Below are positions 34,126 to 42,697 of a DNA stretch of 46,767 nt, piece after piece. The stretch covers positions 1 through 46,767 of the forward strand of contig JAHAFI010000026.1 in the NCBI GenBank assembly GCA_018374355.1, read 5' to 3'. Each line of letters begins with the position of its first letter. Within the stretch, counting starts at the first letter, position 1. The notes under the pieces are model-generated. The model was given only the letters and a program-made list of their open reading frames with translations, ran no database searches and was not told where the DNA came from. Source of the DNA: Clostridiales bacterium. GTDB lineage: Bacteria > Bacillota > Clostridia > Lachnospirales > Lachnospiraceae. The translations under genes and the position numbers were made by a program.

Positions 34126-34578
34126 ATGGACCGGGCATATGATACTTTCCATGACGTTCTGGTGAATCTGTTTAATGATATTATGGATATTGAAGCGAAA
34201 GCGATTATCACACCGGAATTTAAAGACATAACAAATAACGATATGCATGTGATCGAGGCGATTGGAGTGGAAGAACCCCGGAACATGTCGTCTGTGGCAA
34301 AAAGTTTATCGGTAACGGTGGGGACGCTCACCATTTCCGTGAACAGTCTGGTGAAAAAAGGCTATGTAAGCCGGGAGCGCAGCAGCGAGGACCGGAGGGT
34401 AGTGCTGATTTCACTGACGGAAAAGGGAGAGAGGGCCTTTTACCACCACAAGGAATTTCATGAAGAAATGATTTCATCTCTGCTGAAAGATTTAAGTCAG
34501 GAGGAAACCAATACGCTTGTGACGGCTCTGACAAATGTGAGGGAATTTTTCCGAAATTACAAGTCAGAGGCGGAGTGA
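34126..34578 (+). CDS. MarR family transcriptional regulator
   Basis: The 150-residue protein has the MarR winged helix: MSSVAKSLSVTVGTLTISVN (recognition helix) followed by the wing RERSSEDRRVVLISLTEKG. Family members bind DNA as dimers and respond to small molecules or fatty-acyl ligands. ATG 34126 follows GGAGGTG. A TATACT lies at 34095-34100 without a clear -35. It is divergent from the BMP-like gene and is followed 30 bases later by the CapA gene in the same orientation, so it could regulate either side. Confidence 0.92.
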   Translation: MDRAYDTFHDVLVNLFNDIMDIEAKAIITPEFKDITNNDMHVIEAIGVEEPRNMSSVAKSLSVTVGTLTISVNSLVKKGYVSRERSSEDRRVVLISLTEKGERAFYHHKEFHEEMISSLLKDLSQEETNTLVTALTNVREFFRNYKSEAE

Positions 34579-34607
34579 AATAAGCGAAGGGAAATCAAGG
34601 GGGAAAC

Positions 34608-35987
34608 ATGGAAGAGGATAAGGAAAGAGAAGAACGAAGGAAAAAAAGGGAAGAGGAACGGAAAAAGCAGGTTCTGAGAGAAAAAATTGCTATTTGTTCC
34701 GGTCTTGCTGCGATACTGATTTTATTGACGGCAGGGACGATACGGAGCTGCGGAAAGGATGAAAAACAGGAGACGGAAAGCATGGAGGTTGCCTTTCAGG
34801 AGGTTGAGGAACCGGATCGGGTAACGCTTGTGGCTGTGGGGGACAATCTGTATCACATGCCGCTGGTAGAGACGGGACAGGATGAATCCGGTATCTGGAA
34901 TTACGACAGTGTCTATGCAAATGTAAAAGAAAAAATTCAGGCTGCAGATCTGGCTGTGGTCAATCAGGAAACAGTTTTCGTGGCAGACCGGGAAGAGGTT
35001 TCCGGCTATCCGGCTTTTGGAACACCGGTGGAGGTGGGAGACGCGCTGGTCAATCTGGGCTTCGATGTGGTTCAGCACGCCAGCAACCACACCTATGATA
35101 AGGCAGAGCAGGGGATTTTGGATTCCATCCAGTTCTGGAAGGAGAAACACCCGGAGATCACGGTGCTGGGAATTCATGAAAGTCAGGAAGACCGGGATCA
35201 GATTGCAGTGGTGGAAAAAAACGGAATTAAGATTGCCATGCTGAATTATACCTATGGACTGAATGGATTTTCACTGCCATCATCCAAACCGTATCTTGTG
35301 GATGTATGGGATGACGAGAAGGTGAAAAGTGATATCCAAAAGGCGAAACAAATCAGTGACGCTGTGATTTGTTTTCTCCATGCAGGGGAAGAATATTCAG
35401 AGGAGCCGAGTGCGGATATGGAAGCGAAGGTGAATCTGCTTCTGGAACAGGGTGTGGAGGTTACCATCGGAACCCATCCCCATGTCCTTCAGAAATATGA
35501 GGTGAAAACGGACAGTCAGGGACACCGGATGCTGGTATATTATTCACTGGGGAACTTTGTGTCCACCCAGCAGCGCCCGGCGGCTTTACTGGGAGGAATC
35601 GCAGAGCTTACGCTGGAGAGATCTCTGACAGACGGAAAGGTTCGCTTTACAGATGATTACTGTATGACTCCGGTCGTGATGCAGTACGATTCAGACCCGA
35701 AAGCGAAAGCGGTTTACCTTCTTTCGGATTATACGGAAGAGCTGGCAGAAAAGCACAGGGTACATGCGTATACAACGGAGGAATTTTCGCTGAGCAGGCT
35801 TCAGGAGATGGCGGCGAAGTACACGGAAGCCGCGGATGAAACAGGGACGCCGGATACTTCCGGAACGGGAGATGAAGCTGGTGCGTCAGATGTGCCCGGT
35901 GCAGTAAAGGAAGCAGGAACACCGGATACGTCCGGCACTACAGATGAATCCGATACGGAAAATAAGACATCTCAAGAGGAGATATAA
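34608..35987 (+). CDS. CapA family (PGA_cap) metallophosphatase-fold protein
   Basis: The 459-residue protein has a highly charged cytoplasmic N-terminus (coiled-coil-like, residues 1-25), one membrane helix (about 27-45) and an extracellular CapA domain (about 70-370) with VGDNLYH, VVNQETVF, QHASNHTYD and GTHPHVLQK, the metal-binding motifs of the PGA_cap fold. CapA proteins take part in poly-glutamate or other surface polymer synthesis. No capB/capC partners lie nearby, so its role may differ. The C-terminal tail is low complexity with two GTPDTSGT copies, rich in Gly, Thr, Asp and Glu. CutC follows at once. Confidence 0.9.
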   Translation: MEEDKEREERRKKREEERKKQVLREKIAICSGLAAILILLTAGTIRSCGKDEKQETESMEVAFQEVEEPDRVTLVAVGDNLYHMPLVETGQDESGIWNYDSVYANVKEKIQAADLAVVNQETVFVADREEVSGYPAFGTPVEVGDALVNLGFDVVQHASNHTYDKAEQGILDSIQFWKEKHPEITVLGIHESQEDRDQIAVVEKNGIKIAMLNYTYGLNGFSLPSSKPYLVDVWDDEKVKSDIQKAKQISDAVICFLHAGEEYSEEPSADMEAKVNLLLEQGVEVTIGTHPHVLQKYEVKTDSQGHRMLVYYSLGNFVSTQQRPAALLGGIAELTLERSLTDGKVRFTDDYCMTPVVMQYDSDPKAKAVYLLSDYTEELAEKHRVHAYTTEEFSLSRLQEMAAKYTEAADETGTPDTSGTGDEAGASDVPGAVKEAGTPDTSGTTDESDTENKTSQEEI

Positions 35988-35990
35988 GTG

Positions 35991-36743
35991 ATGAAGAAAG
36001 GTTTGCTGGAATGCTGCGTGGATTCCGTGGAATCTGCAATACAGGCGGCAAAAGGCGGCGCAGACCGTCTGGAACTGTGCGCGGGGCTGGTAATCGGTGG
36101 AATTACACCCACAGCCGCTATGTACAAAGAAATTAGAAAATATACAGATATTCCTATCCATGTATTATTGAGACCGAGATTTGGTGATTTCTGTTATTCT
36201 GATCATGAAGTTAATATGATAGAAGCGGAAATTCATCAGTTCCGGGAACTGGGAGCACAGGGTGTTGTGATAGGTGCTCTTTTACCGGATGGAACCCTTG
36301 ATGGGAGAGCCATGGAACGGTTTATGCGGGCAGCCGAAGGAATGTCGGTGACCATGCATCGGGCTTTTGATGTGTGCAGAGAACCGCTGAAGGTTTTGAA
36401 GGAGGCCAAAGGACTGGGAATTGATACGATCCTTACCTCCGGCGCAGAGGATCACTGCGTGGCAGGAAAAGAGTTAATTCGCCGGCTGGTGGAAAAAGCC
36501 GGAGGAGAGATTGATATTTTGGTTGCAGGAGGAGTAAATGGAGAAGTGATCCGTGAACTTCAGCCGTTTACAGGCGCAACATCCTTCCATATGTCCGGGA
36601 AAGTCACTTTAGACAGCAGGATGGAATACCGTACAGACCGGGTGCATATGGGACTTCCTTCACTCAGTGAGTATGAGATTTTTCAGACCAGTGAGGAAAA
36701 AGTCCGGGAGGCAAAGGAGATACTTGCGGAACTGGCGGGGTGA
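35991..36743 (+). CDS. cutC: CutC family protein
   Basis: The 250-residue TIM-barrel protein carries the CutC signatures: LLECCVDSVESAIQAAKGGA, RLELCAGLVIGGITPT, HVLLRPRFGDFCYSDHE and TMHRAFDV. CutC was named for copper homeostasis, but its biochemical role is unsettled. ATG 35991 follows GAGGAG by nine bases; a GTG lies three bases earlier. The start is three bases after the CapA stop, so the MarR-CapA-CutC genes form an operon. A terminator follows. Confidence 0.92.
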   Translation: MKKGLLECCVDSVESAIQAAKGGADRLELCAGLVIGGITPTAAMYKEIRKYTDIPIHVLLRPRFGDFCYSDHEVNMIEAEIHQFRELGAQGVVIGALLPDGTLDGRAMERFMRAAEGMSVTMHRAFDVCREPLKVLKEAKGLGIDTILTSGAEDHCVAGKELIRRLVEKAGGEIDILVAGGVNGEVIRELQPFTGATSFHMSGKVTLDSRMEYRTDRVHMGLPSLSEYEIFQTSEEKVREAKEILAELAG

Positions 36744-36775
36744 TTTTCTTGACAGGGCTCTTTGAATAGTTGACG

Positions 36776-36838
36776 AAAAAGAACATTTTTTCCAAAATCA
36801 GAATTTGACATCTTATTTTGGAAGAAATGTTCTTTTTA
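36776..36838 (+). terminator. Terminator of the MarR-CapA-CutC operon
   Basis: A long imperfect stem joins AAAAAGAACATTT (36776-36788) and AAATGTTCTTTTT, continuing inward through CCAAAAT and ATTTTGG, with T-rich ends. Confidence 0.75.
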
Positions 36839-36839
36839 T

Positions 36840-36928
36840 TCCCGCAGGCAGCGAGCCAAGCGGATATGCTTTCATATCCATTTGGCGACTGCTGTGAGGG
36901 TCAAATACCCGACTGCTCTGCAGCGGGA
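36840..36928. repeat. Structured palindromic element, 89 bp
   Basis: The outer arms TCCCGC (36840-36845) and GCGGGA (36923-36928) enclose a two-part stem in which GCCAA...TTTGGC surrounds GGATATG/CATATCC, plus a small GGGT/ACCC hairpin. It lies between the CutC terminator and the convergent thioredoxin-reductase-like gene. It resembles the 13622-13780 element in layout and in its CCCGC edge, but not closely in sequence. Confidence 0.6.
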
Positions 36929-36958
36929 GATTTAATTTTTACAGAGGGTTAAGGCGAC

Positions 36959-37813
36959 TTATGAACGAAGGTAACGAATACAGGACAGCGCAGCTTTCGC
37001 CCCCTCACCTACAGCAACAGATACCTGCAGGATTCCTCCGGTACAGTCCCCGGCGGCGAATACTCCGGGAAGTCCCGTATCCATCTGCTCATTGACGATG
37101 ATTCGCTCATCTTCCAGACGGATGCCCAGTTTTCTGGCCAGATCGCTGCCTTTAGCAGTTCCGAGAGCAACAAAGAGGCAGGATACATCTAATGTAGAGC
37201 CATCCTGAAAACGGATAGATTCCAGACTTTTTTCTCCGGTTAATTCTTCCAAAGGGGTGGTGACTATGGTTACTTCCGAAGGAAATTCCACAGCAGGTTC
37301 CAGTCCGTTGGTCAGAAGGGTGATATGCCCTACAATGTTCTGAAGCTCTTTCACCTCATGGAGGGCATATTCACCGTTGCCTAAAACGGCAACATCCTTT
37401 CCGCGATGAAGAAAAGCGTCGCAGACAGCGCAGTAGCTGACACCGTAGCCTTCCAGACGGTCGATATTTTTAATTTTCATTCGTTTCCGTGAAGCTCCGG
37501 TGGTAAGGATGATGGCTTTGGTCTGAATACTGTCTTTGGAGGTGGTGACGGTATAGTCACCATCCCATGCAATTCCTACAACCTCATCCTGAACCAGCTT
37601 CCCGCCGAGGGCGAGAACCTGTTTTTTTCCTGTTTCAACCAGCTCATGGCCGGAAAGGGGACGCTCCAGACCGAAATAGTTCTGGATACTTTCTGCTTTT
37701 TCAAGGGCGCCATTGTCTTTCCCCACGATGGTTGCGGAGAATCCGGCGCGAAGGATATATAAAGCGGCGGAAAGTCCGGCGGGGCCATTTCCGATAATTA
37801 CTACATCTGTCAT
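36959..37813 (-). CDS. Thioredoxin-reductase-like FAD/NAD(P) disulfide oxidoreductase
   Basis: The 284-residue flavoprotein has the FAD motif IIGNGPAGLSAA (residues 6-17), the redox pair C128-A-V-C131 in SYCAVCDAF, and the late motif GVFAAGDCTGG for FAD. It is shorter than standard TrxR (about 310). The central NAD(P) motif reads VLGNGEYALHE rather than GxGxxA/G, so cofactor preference is uncertain. No thioredoxin gene adjoins. ATG 37813 follows AGGAGG. The 5' leader contains two hairpins (37832-37896). Confidence 0.88.
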   Translation of the reverse strand: MTDVVIIGNGPAGLSAALYILRAGFSATIVGKDNGALEKAESIQNYFGLERPLSGHELVETGKKQVLALGGKLVQDEVVGIAWDGDYTVTTSKDSIQTKAIILTTGASRKRMKIKNIDRLEGYGVSYCAVCDAFLHRGKDVAVLGNGEYALHEVKELQNIVGHITLLTNGLEPAVEFPSEVTIVTTPLEELTGEKSLESIRFQDGSTLDVSCLFVALGTAKGSDLARKLGIRLEDERIIVNEQMDTGLPGVFAAGDCTGGILQVSVAVGEGAKAALSCIRYLRS

Positions 37814-37831
37814 AAAAACCTCCTGTTTTCG

Positions 37832-37896
37832 GGATTTCTTCGCACCTCGTGCAGCTGAAATCCGGTATCACAGGGGACAAAATATCTTTTGTCCCC
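37832..37896 (-). promoter_or_regulatory. Two hairpins in the leader of the thioredoxin-reductase-like gene
   Basis: GGGGACAAAA (37873-37882) pairs perfectly with TTTTGTCCCC (37887-37896). GGATTTC (37832-37838) pairs with GAAATCC (37857-37863) around an inner GCAC/GTGC. Both lie just before the ribosome binding site. A near copy of the first hairpin (GGGGTCAAAA/TTTTGCCCC) sits at 43630-43652, so it may be a dispersed repeat. The gap 37814-38207 also holds a 13-base dyad GTGACC-G-GGTCAC (37956-37968) and the promoter at 38125. Confidence 0.5.
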
Positions 37897-38124
37897 GACA
37901 TTTTGTTATATTTATAGTATAGTCAAAAACAGGGGGAAATGCAAAGAAATGTTTCGTGACCGGGTCACTTAAAATGCAGAAAAAAAGGTAAGATCAAATC
38001 CATGAGAACACTGGAATAATAGAAAACCATACAGTTCTGACGGGTAAAACCGTGTGTCTGAAAGGAAATACACAAACCAGCGCCGGGAACAGAGTGACAG
38101 TACAAAATTCCGAAAAGAATGGAA

Positions 38125-38154
38125 TTGACGGTATAGAAGAGAAGGGAGTAAAAT
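38125..38154 (+). promoter_or_regulatory. Putative promoter of the Gfo/Idh-GH42 operon
   Basis: TTGACG (38125-38130) and TAAAAT (38149-38154) are separated by 18 bases, giving a leader of about 47 bases before ATG 38208. Confidence 0.5.
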
Positions 38155-38207
38155 ATGAGAAAATACAAATTGGTTGAGCTTGAAATACGATAAAGAAAGG
38201 CGAAAAT

Positions 38208-39278
38208 ATGAAAGCAAAATTTATCATGGTGGGATGCGGCTGGCGTTCTCAATTTTATCTGAGAGCGGTTCATGCCCTTGCGAAGGAGCTGGAAATATCA
38301 GCGATTGTTATGCATTCCGATGAGAGGGCGAAGCAGATTGAAGAAGAAACGGGAATCTTTGCCACAGCGGATTTGGAAGCGGCTTTAAAAATGGGGGCAG
38401 ATTTCGCGCTTCTTTGCGTACCCCGGCCTGTAATGAAGGATTGGACCATCCGGCTGATGGAGCGGCGGATTCCGGTTCTCTGCGAGACCCCTCCGGGAAA
38501 AGATGTGGAGGAGCTGAATTTTCTCTGGCAGGAGAAGGAACGGCTGGACGGACGGGTTCAGGTGACGGAACAGTATTTTCTCCAGCCGTACTACAATGCG
38601 GTGCAGAAAATTATTGATGCAGGGATTCTGGGAAATGTTTCCAATGCATCCATGTCTGCGATTCACGGATACCACGCCATCAGTATTTTCCGCAAATTTC
38701 TGGGGATTGGGTATGAAAACTGTACCATCAGCGGAAGGAGATTTTCCTTCCCTGTGACGAAAACGAGAGACCGGGTCGGCTGGCATCAGAGCGGAGAACT
38801 GCTGAGGGGAAACCGTGACCGTGCAGAGCTTTGTTTTGAGAATGGAAGAACCGCTTTCTTTGATTTTGATCAGGAGCAGTATTTTTCCCCTTTGAGAAGC
38901 CGGACTTGGAACGTGCAGGGAGATCGGGGAGAGATCCGTGATACGAAGGTATGCTATTTGGATGCGGACAACCGTCCGGTGACGGAGCAGATGTACCGGG
39001 AGGATGACGGCGTTTACAACATTGATGGCTGGAGCCACAGATTTATCAGTTTCCGAGGAAAAAGAATCTATGAAAATCCATTTCCGGGCGTGAGACTGAA
39101 TGATGACGAGATTGCAGTAGCAGATGTGCTGATGCATATGAAAAATTATGTGGAGACGGGAGTGGACTTTTACTCTCTGAGAGAAGGCCTTCAGGATGCG
39201 TATCTGGATTTTTCCATGACAGAAGCGCTGGAAACAGGTAAGACTATTACGACACAGAAACAAAGCTGGGCGAGGTGA
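38208..39278 (+). CDS. Gfo/Idh/MocA family oxidoreductase
   Basis: The 356-residue protein has an N-terminal Rossmann domain (FIMVGCGWRSQFYLRAV) and the family E-K-P region in the variant CETPPGKDVEE, so the usual Lys is a Thr. The C-terminal part is the Gfo/Idh alpha/beta domain with YFLQPYYNAVQKIID. Such enzymes oxidise or reduce sugars and cyclitols with NAD(P). The missing Lys may mean a different reaction. It overlaps the GH42 start region (TGA at 39276-39278) and forms an operon with that gene, so its substrate is likely a sugar released by it. Confidence 0.88.
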   Translation: MKAKFIMVGCGWRSQFYLRAVHALAKELEISAIVMHSDERAKQIEEETGIFATADLEAALKMGADFALLCVPRPVMKDWTIRLMERRIPVLCETPPGKDVEELNFLWQEKERLDGRVQVTEQYFLQPYYNAVQKIIDAGILGNVSNASMSAIHGYHAISIFRKFLGIGYENCTISGRRFSFPVTKTRDRVGWHQSGELLRGNRDRAELCFENGRTAFFDFDQEQYFSPLRSRTWNVQGDRGEIRDTKVCYLDADNRPVTEQMYREDDGVYNIDGWSHRFISFRGKRIYENPFPGVRLNDDEIAVADVLMHMKNYVETGVDFYSLREGLQDAYLDFSMTEALETGKTITTQKQSWAR

Positions 39279-39283
39279 GAAAG

Positions 39284-41296
39284 ATGGATAAATTATTGTA
39301 TGGTGTTGCTTATTATGACGAATACATGCCTTATGACCGTCTGGACAAGGACGTAGAAATGATGAAAGCGGCGGGAATCAATCTGGTACGAATTGCAGAA
39401 TCCACGTGGAGTACCTGCGAGCCTCAGGAGGGGGTATTTGATTTCAGCCATGTAACCCGGGTGCTGGATGCCATGGAGAAAGCGGAGATTTCCGTAATTA
39501 TAGGAACTCCCACCTATGCAATCCCTACATGGATGGTAAAGTCCCATCCGGATGTACTGGCAACGACGAAGCAGGGGCCGGGAATCTACGGCGCAAGACA
39601 GATCATGGATATTACCCATCCGGTTTACCGCTATTACGGGGAAAGGGTCATCCGAAAACTGATGGAAGTATCGGCTCACAGAAAATGCGTCATTGGCTTC
39701 CAGTTGGATAATGAGACAAAATACTATGACACTGCCGGGAAAAATGTACAGGAGCAGTTTGTAAAATATCTCCGGGAAAAGTTTCAGGATAATCTGGAGG
39801 AGATGAATGAAGCCTTCGGTCTGGACTACTGGAGCAATCGGATCAATGCATGGGAGGATTTCCCGGATGTGCGGGGAACGATCAACGGAAGTCTGGGCGC
39901 GGAGTTCGAAAAATTCCAGAGAACTCTTGTGGACGATTATCTGGAATGGCAGGCGAAAATCGTGAGGGAATACGCCAGAGAAGACCAGTTTATCACCCAC
40001 AACTTTGACTTTGACTGGAGGGGCTATTCCTACGGCGTGCAGCCGAAGGTAAATCATTACCATGCAGCAGAGGCTCTCACGGTGGCGGGAGTGGATATTT
40101 ACCATCCCACACAGGATGACCTGACCGGAGCGGAGATTTCTTACGGCGGCGACAGTACCCGCTCATTGAAGGGGGACAATTATTTTGTGCTGGAAACAGA
40201 AGCTCAGGGATTTCCCTGCTGGGTTCCCTATGACGGGCAGCTTCGGCTGCAGGCTTACAGCCACGTGGCTTCCGGGGCAAATATGGTGGAATACTGGCAC
40301 TGGCATTCCATCCACAACTCCTTTGAAACGTATTGGAAAGGACTTTTGAGCCATGACTTTAAGGAAAATGATACCTATCGGGCGGCAAAAGTCATCGGAA
40401 AAGAATTTGCCAGGATTGGCAGCCATCTGGTAAATCTGAAAAAGAAAAATAAAGCAGCCCTGCTTTTGAGCAATGAAGCTTTGACCGCGCTGGACTGGTT
40501 CCCCATTGACGGAACGGCGGGAAGGGGTGGAAATGTAAAATATAACGATGTGGTGCGTTACGTCTATGACCAGCTTTACAAGCTGAATGTGGAGTGTGAT
40601 TTCCTGTGGCCGGAGTCTGACAATCTGGAGGACTACGATCTGCTGGTAGTTCCTGCTTTATATGCGGCTTCGGAAGAACTTCTGGAGAGAATCGACCGTT
40701 ATGTGAAAAACGGTGGTCATCTCTTTACCACCTTCAAGACCGCTTTTACGGATGAAAATCTGAAAGTTTATCCGGATTGCCAGCCTCACGGCATTGACTG
40801 CTGTCTGGGTATTTCCTACAGCCATTTTACTTTCCCGAAAAATGTAAAGCTGGCTTCGGAATTGTATTGCTGTGAAGAACGGGAAGTGAAAAACTTTATG
40901 GAACTGGTGATTCCCGAGACGGCCGGAGTGCTGGCCTCTTATGACCATTATAATTGGAAGCGCTATGCGGCAGTTACCAGAAACAGTTACGGAAAAGGAA
41001 CTGCGACTTATCTGGGCTGTTGGACAAGCGATGAGATGCTGAGAGAGATTCTATCTGAGGTGCTGAAAACTGCGGGGCTGTGGACCGAAAGACAGGAAGT
41101 GTCTTTCCCTGTGATCATCAAATCGGGTACCAATGATTTTGGAAAAGAAATCGTGTATTATCTGAACTATTCGCCGGAAATCCGAAAGGTTGTTTACTCC
41201 GGGGCAGAAGGGGTGGATCTTCTGTCTGAGGAACGGATTGTGGAAGGACAGGAAATAGAAATCGGAGGATGGGATCTGAGGATTGTAGAACGGTAG
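39284..41296 (+). CDS. GH42 family beta-galactosidase
   Basis: The 670-residue protein matches GH42 in length and domain order. The TIM barrel holds the acid/base E144 in GFQLDNETKYY; the likely nucleophile is E304 in FVLETEAQGF. A trimerisation domain (with LLVVPALYAASEELLERI) and a C-terminal beta domain follow. It hydrolyses terminal beta-galactose. No signal peptide is seen, so it acts inside the cell. I chose ATG 39284, six bases after GAGGTG; a GTG at 39275 also overlaps the upstream stop. Confidence 0.95.
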   Translation: MDKLLYGVAYYDEYMPYDRLDKDVEMMKAAGINLVRIAESTWSTCEPQEGVFDFSHVTRVLDAMEKAEISVIIGTPTYAIPTWMVKSHPDVLATTKQGPGIYGARQIMDITHPVYRYYGERVIRKLMEVSAHRKCVIGFQLDNETKYYDTAGKNVQEQFVKYLREKFQDNLEEMNEAFGLDYWSNRINAWEDFPDVRGTINGSLGAEFEKFQRTLVDDYLEWQAKIVREYAREDQFITHNFDFDWRGYSYGVQPKVNHYHAAEALTVAGVDIYHPTQDDLTGAEISYGGDSTRSLKGDNYFVLETEAQGFPCWVPYDGQLRLQAYSHVASGANMVEYWHWHSIHNSFETYWKGLLSHDFKENDTYRAAKVIGKEFARIGSHLVNLKKKNKAALLLSNEALTALDWFPIDGTAGRGGNVKYNDVVRYVYDQLYKLNVECDFLWPESDNLEDYDLLVVPALYAASEELLERIDRYVKNGGHLFTTFKTAFTDENLKVYPDCQPHGIDCCLGISYSHFTFPKNVKLASELYCCEEREVKNFMELVIPETAGVLASYDHYNWKRYAAVTRNSYGKGTATYLGCWTSDEMLREILSEVLKTAGLWTERQEVSFPVIIKSGTNDFGKEIVYYLNYSPEIRKVVYSGAEGVDLLSEERIVEGQEIEIGGWDLRIVER

Positions 41297-41331
41297 GAAT
41301 CTCTGCAAAACTTAAAGTACAGATGTTTTAG

Positions 41332-41372
41332 AAAGAAAAAATACCGGCGCTGATCTTGTCAGTGCCGGTATT
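41332..41372 (-). terminator. Terminator of the malic enzyme gene
   Basis: The stem AATACCGGC...GCCGGTATT (41339-41372) is followed on the minus strand by TTTTTCTTTC. It may also stop GH42 transcription from the other side, where T-runs are weak. Confidence 0.75.
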
Positions 41373-41419
41373 AAAATATTATCTGATATCAGGAGCAAAA
41401 GATGCTTCCGTGCCGCACC

Positions 41420-42592
41420 TTAAATTCTGGCAGCGCCTGTATCTCTTGCAGCCTGTGCCACGGCTTCAGCTACAGCTTTTGCCACACGTTTGTCAAATGG
41501 ATTGGGAATGATATATTCTGCGCTCAGCTCGTCCTCGGAAACGATTCCTGCGATTGCCTGAGCAGCAGCAACTTTCATTTCATCGTTGATATCCTTTGCC
41601 CTCACATCCAAAGCGCCGCGGAAAATTCCCGGGAAAGCAAGTACGTTGTTGATCTGGTTCGGGAAATCGCTGCGGCCTGTACCGATCACGGCAGCCCCTG
41701 CGGCTTTTGCGTCTTCCGGCATGATTTCCGGAGTGGGATTTGCCATGGTAAAGAGGATCGGGTTTGGAGCCATGGTTTTGATCATCTCCTGTGTCAAAGT
41801 TCCCGGAGCGGAAACGCCGATAAATACGTCAGCACCCTGAATTACCTCAGCCAGAGTACCTTTCTTCATGGAACGGTTGGAAATCTGCGCCATTTCTTCC
41901 TTTTCTTTGTTTAAGCCGTCACGGCCTTCGTAGATTGCTCCCTTTCGGTCGCACATAATCACGTTTTTCAGTCCCATACTGATCAGCAGCCGGATGATCG
42001 CGATACCTGCGGCGCCTGCGCCGGAGGTAACTACAGTGATTTCATCAATATTTTTTCCTACAACCTTCAGTGCATTCAGCATAGCAGCCAGAGTAACGAT
42101 AGCGGTTCCGTGCTGGTCATCGTGGAAAACCGGAATGTCACAGCATTCTTTCAGCTTTCTTTCGATTTCGAAACATCTGGGAGCGGAAATATCTTCCAGA
42201 TTGATGCCGCCGAAGCTTCCGGCCAGCAGGCTGATGGTTCTTACGATTTCATCGGGGTCCTTGGTGCGGACACATAACGGAAATGCATCCACATCGCCAA
42301 AGGTTTTGAACAAACAGCATTTTCCTTCCATAACAGGCATACCGGCTTCCGGTCCGATATCTCCCAGACCGAGAACGGCGGTTCCGTCTGTCACAACAGC
42401 TACCATATTGTGGCGGCGGGTATATTTGTAGGAAAGATCCACATTTTCAGAAATTTTAATGCAGGGCTCTGCAACGCCGGGAGTGTAGCATACGGCCAGA
42501 TCTTCCGGGGTTTCCAGCTTTGCGCGGTTGGTAATTTCCAGTTTTCCCGCCCATTTTTCATGTTCCTGTAAAGCAAATTCTTTTTTATCCAT
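41420..42592 (-). CDS. NAD(P)-dependent malic enzyme
   Basis: The 390-residue protein is a short bacterial malic enzyme. Motifs in order are AVCYTPGVAEPC (catalytic Tyr), GLGDIGPEAGMPVMEGK (Lys/metal region), FHDDQHGTAIV (metal ligands) and GAGAAGIAI (dinucleotide binding). It decarboxylates malate to pyruvate with reduction of NAD or NADP. The cofactor cannot be assigned with confidence. It is monocistronic, convergent with the GH42 gene. Confidence 0.95.
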   Translation of the reverse strand: MDKKEFALQEHEKWAGKLEITNRAKLETPEDLAVCYTPGVAEPCIKISENVDLSYKYTRRHNMVAVVTDGTAVLGLGDIGPEAGMPVMEGKCCLFKTFGDVDAFPLCVRTKDPDEIVRTISLLAGSFGGINLEDISAPRCFEIERKLKECCDIPVFHDDQHGTAIVTLAAMLNALKVVGKNIDEITVVTSGAGAAGIAIIRLLISMGLKNVIMCDRKGAIYEGRDGLNKEKEEMAQISNRSMKKGTLAEVIQGADVFIGVSAPGTLTQEMIKTMAPNPILFTMANPTPEIMPEDAKAAGAAVIGTGRSDFPNQINNVLAFPGIFRGALDVRAKDINDEMKVAAAQAIAGIVSEDELSAEYIIPNPFDKRVAKAVAEAVAQAARDTGAARI

Positions 42593-42697
42593 GATAATCC
42601 CTCCTGATGTAATATTATGTTTTATGACAAATTTTTTATTCGTTAGTTATTGTAATTGTTTTTTTGAAGATTTTCAATAGAATACATTCCGGTTTTT

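Noticed and set aside
38155..38193. 13-codon mini-frame with a purine-rich site ahead of the Gfo/Idh gene
   Set aside because: Its ATG abuts the -10 box of the likely promoter, so it would not be on the transcript.
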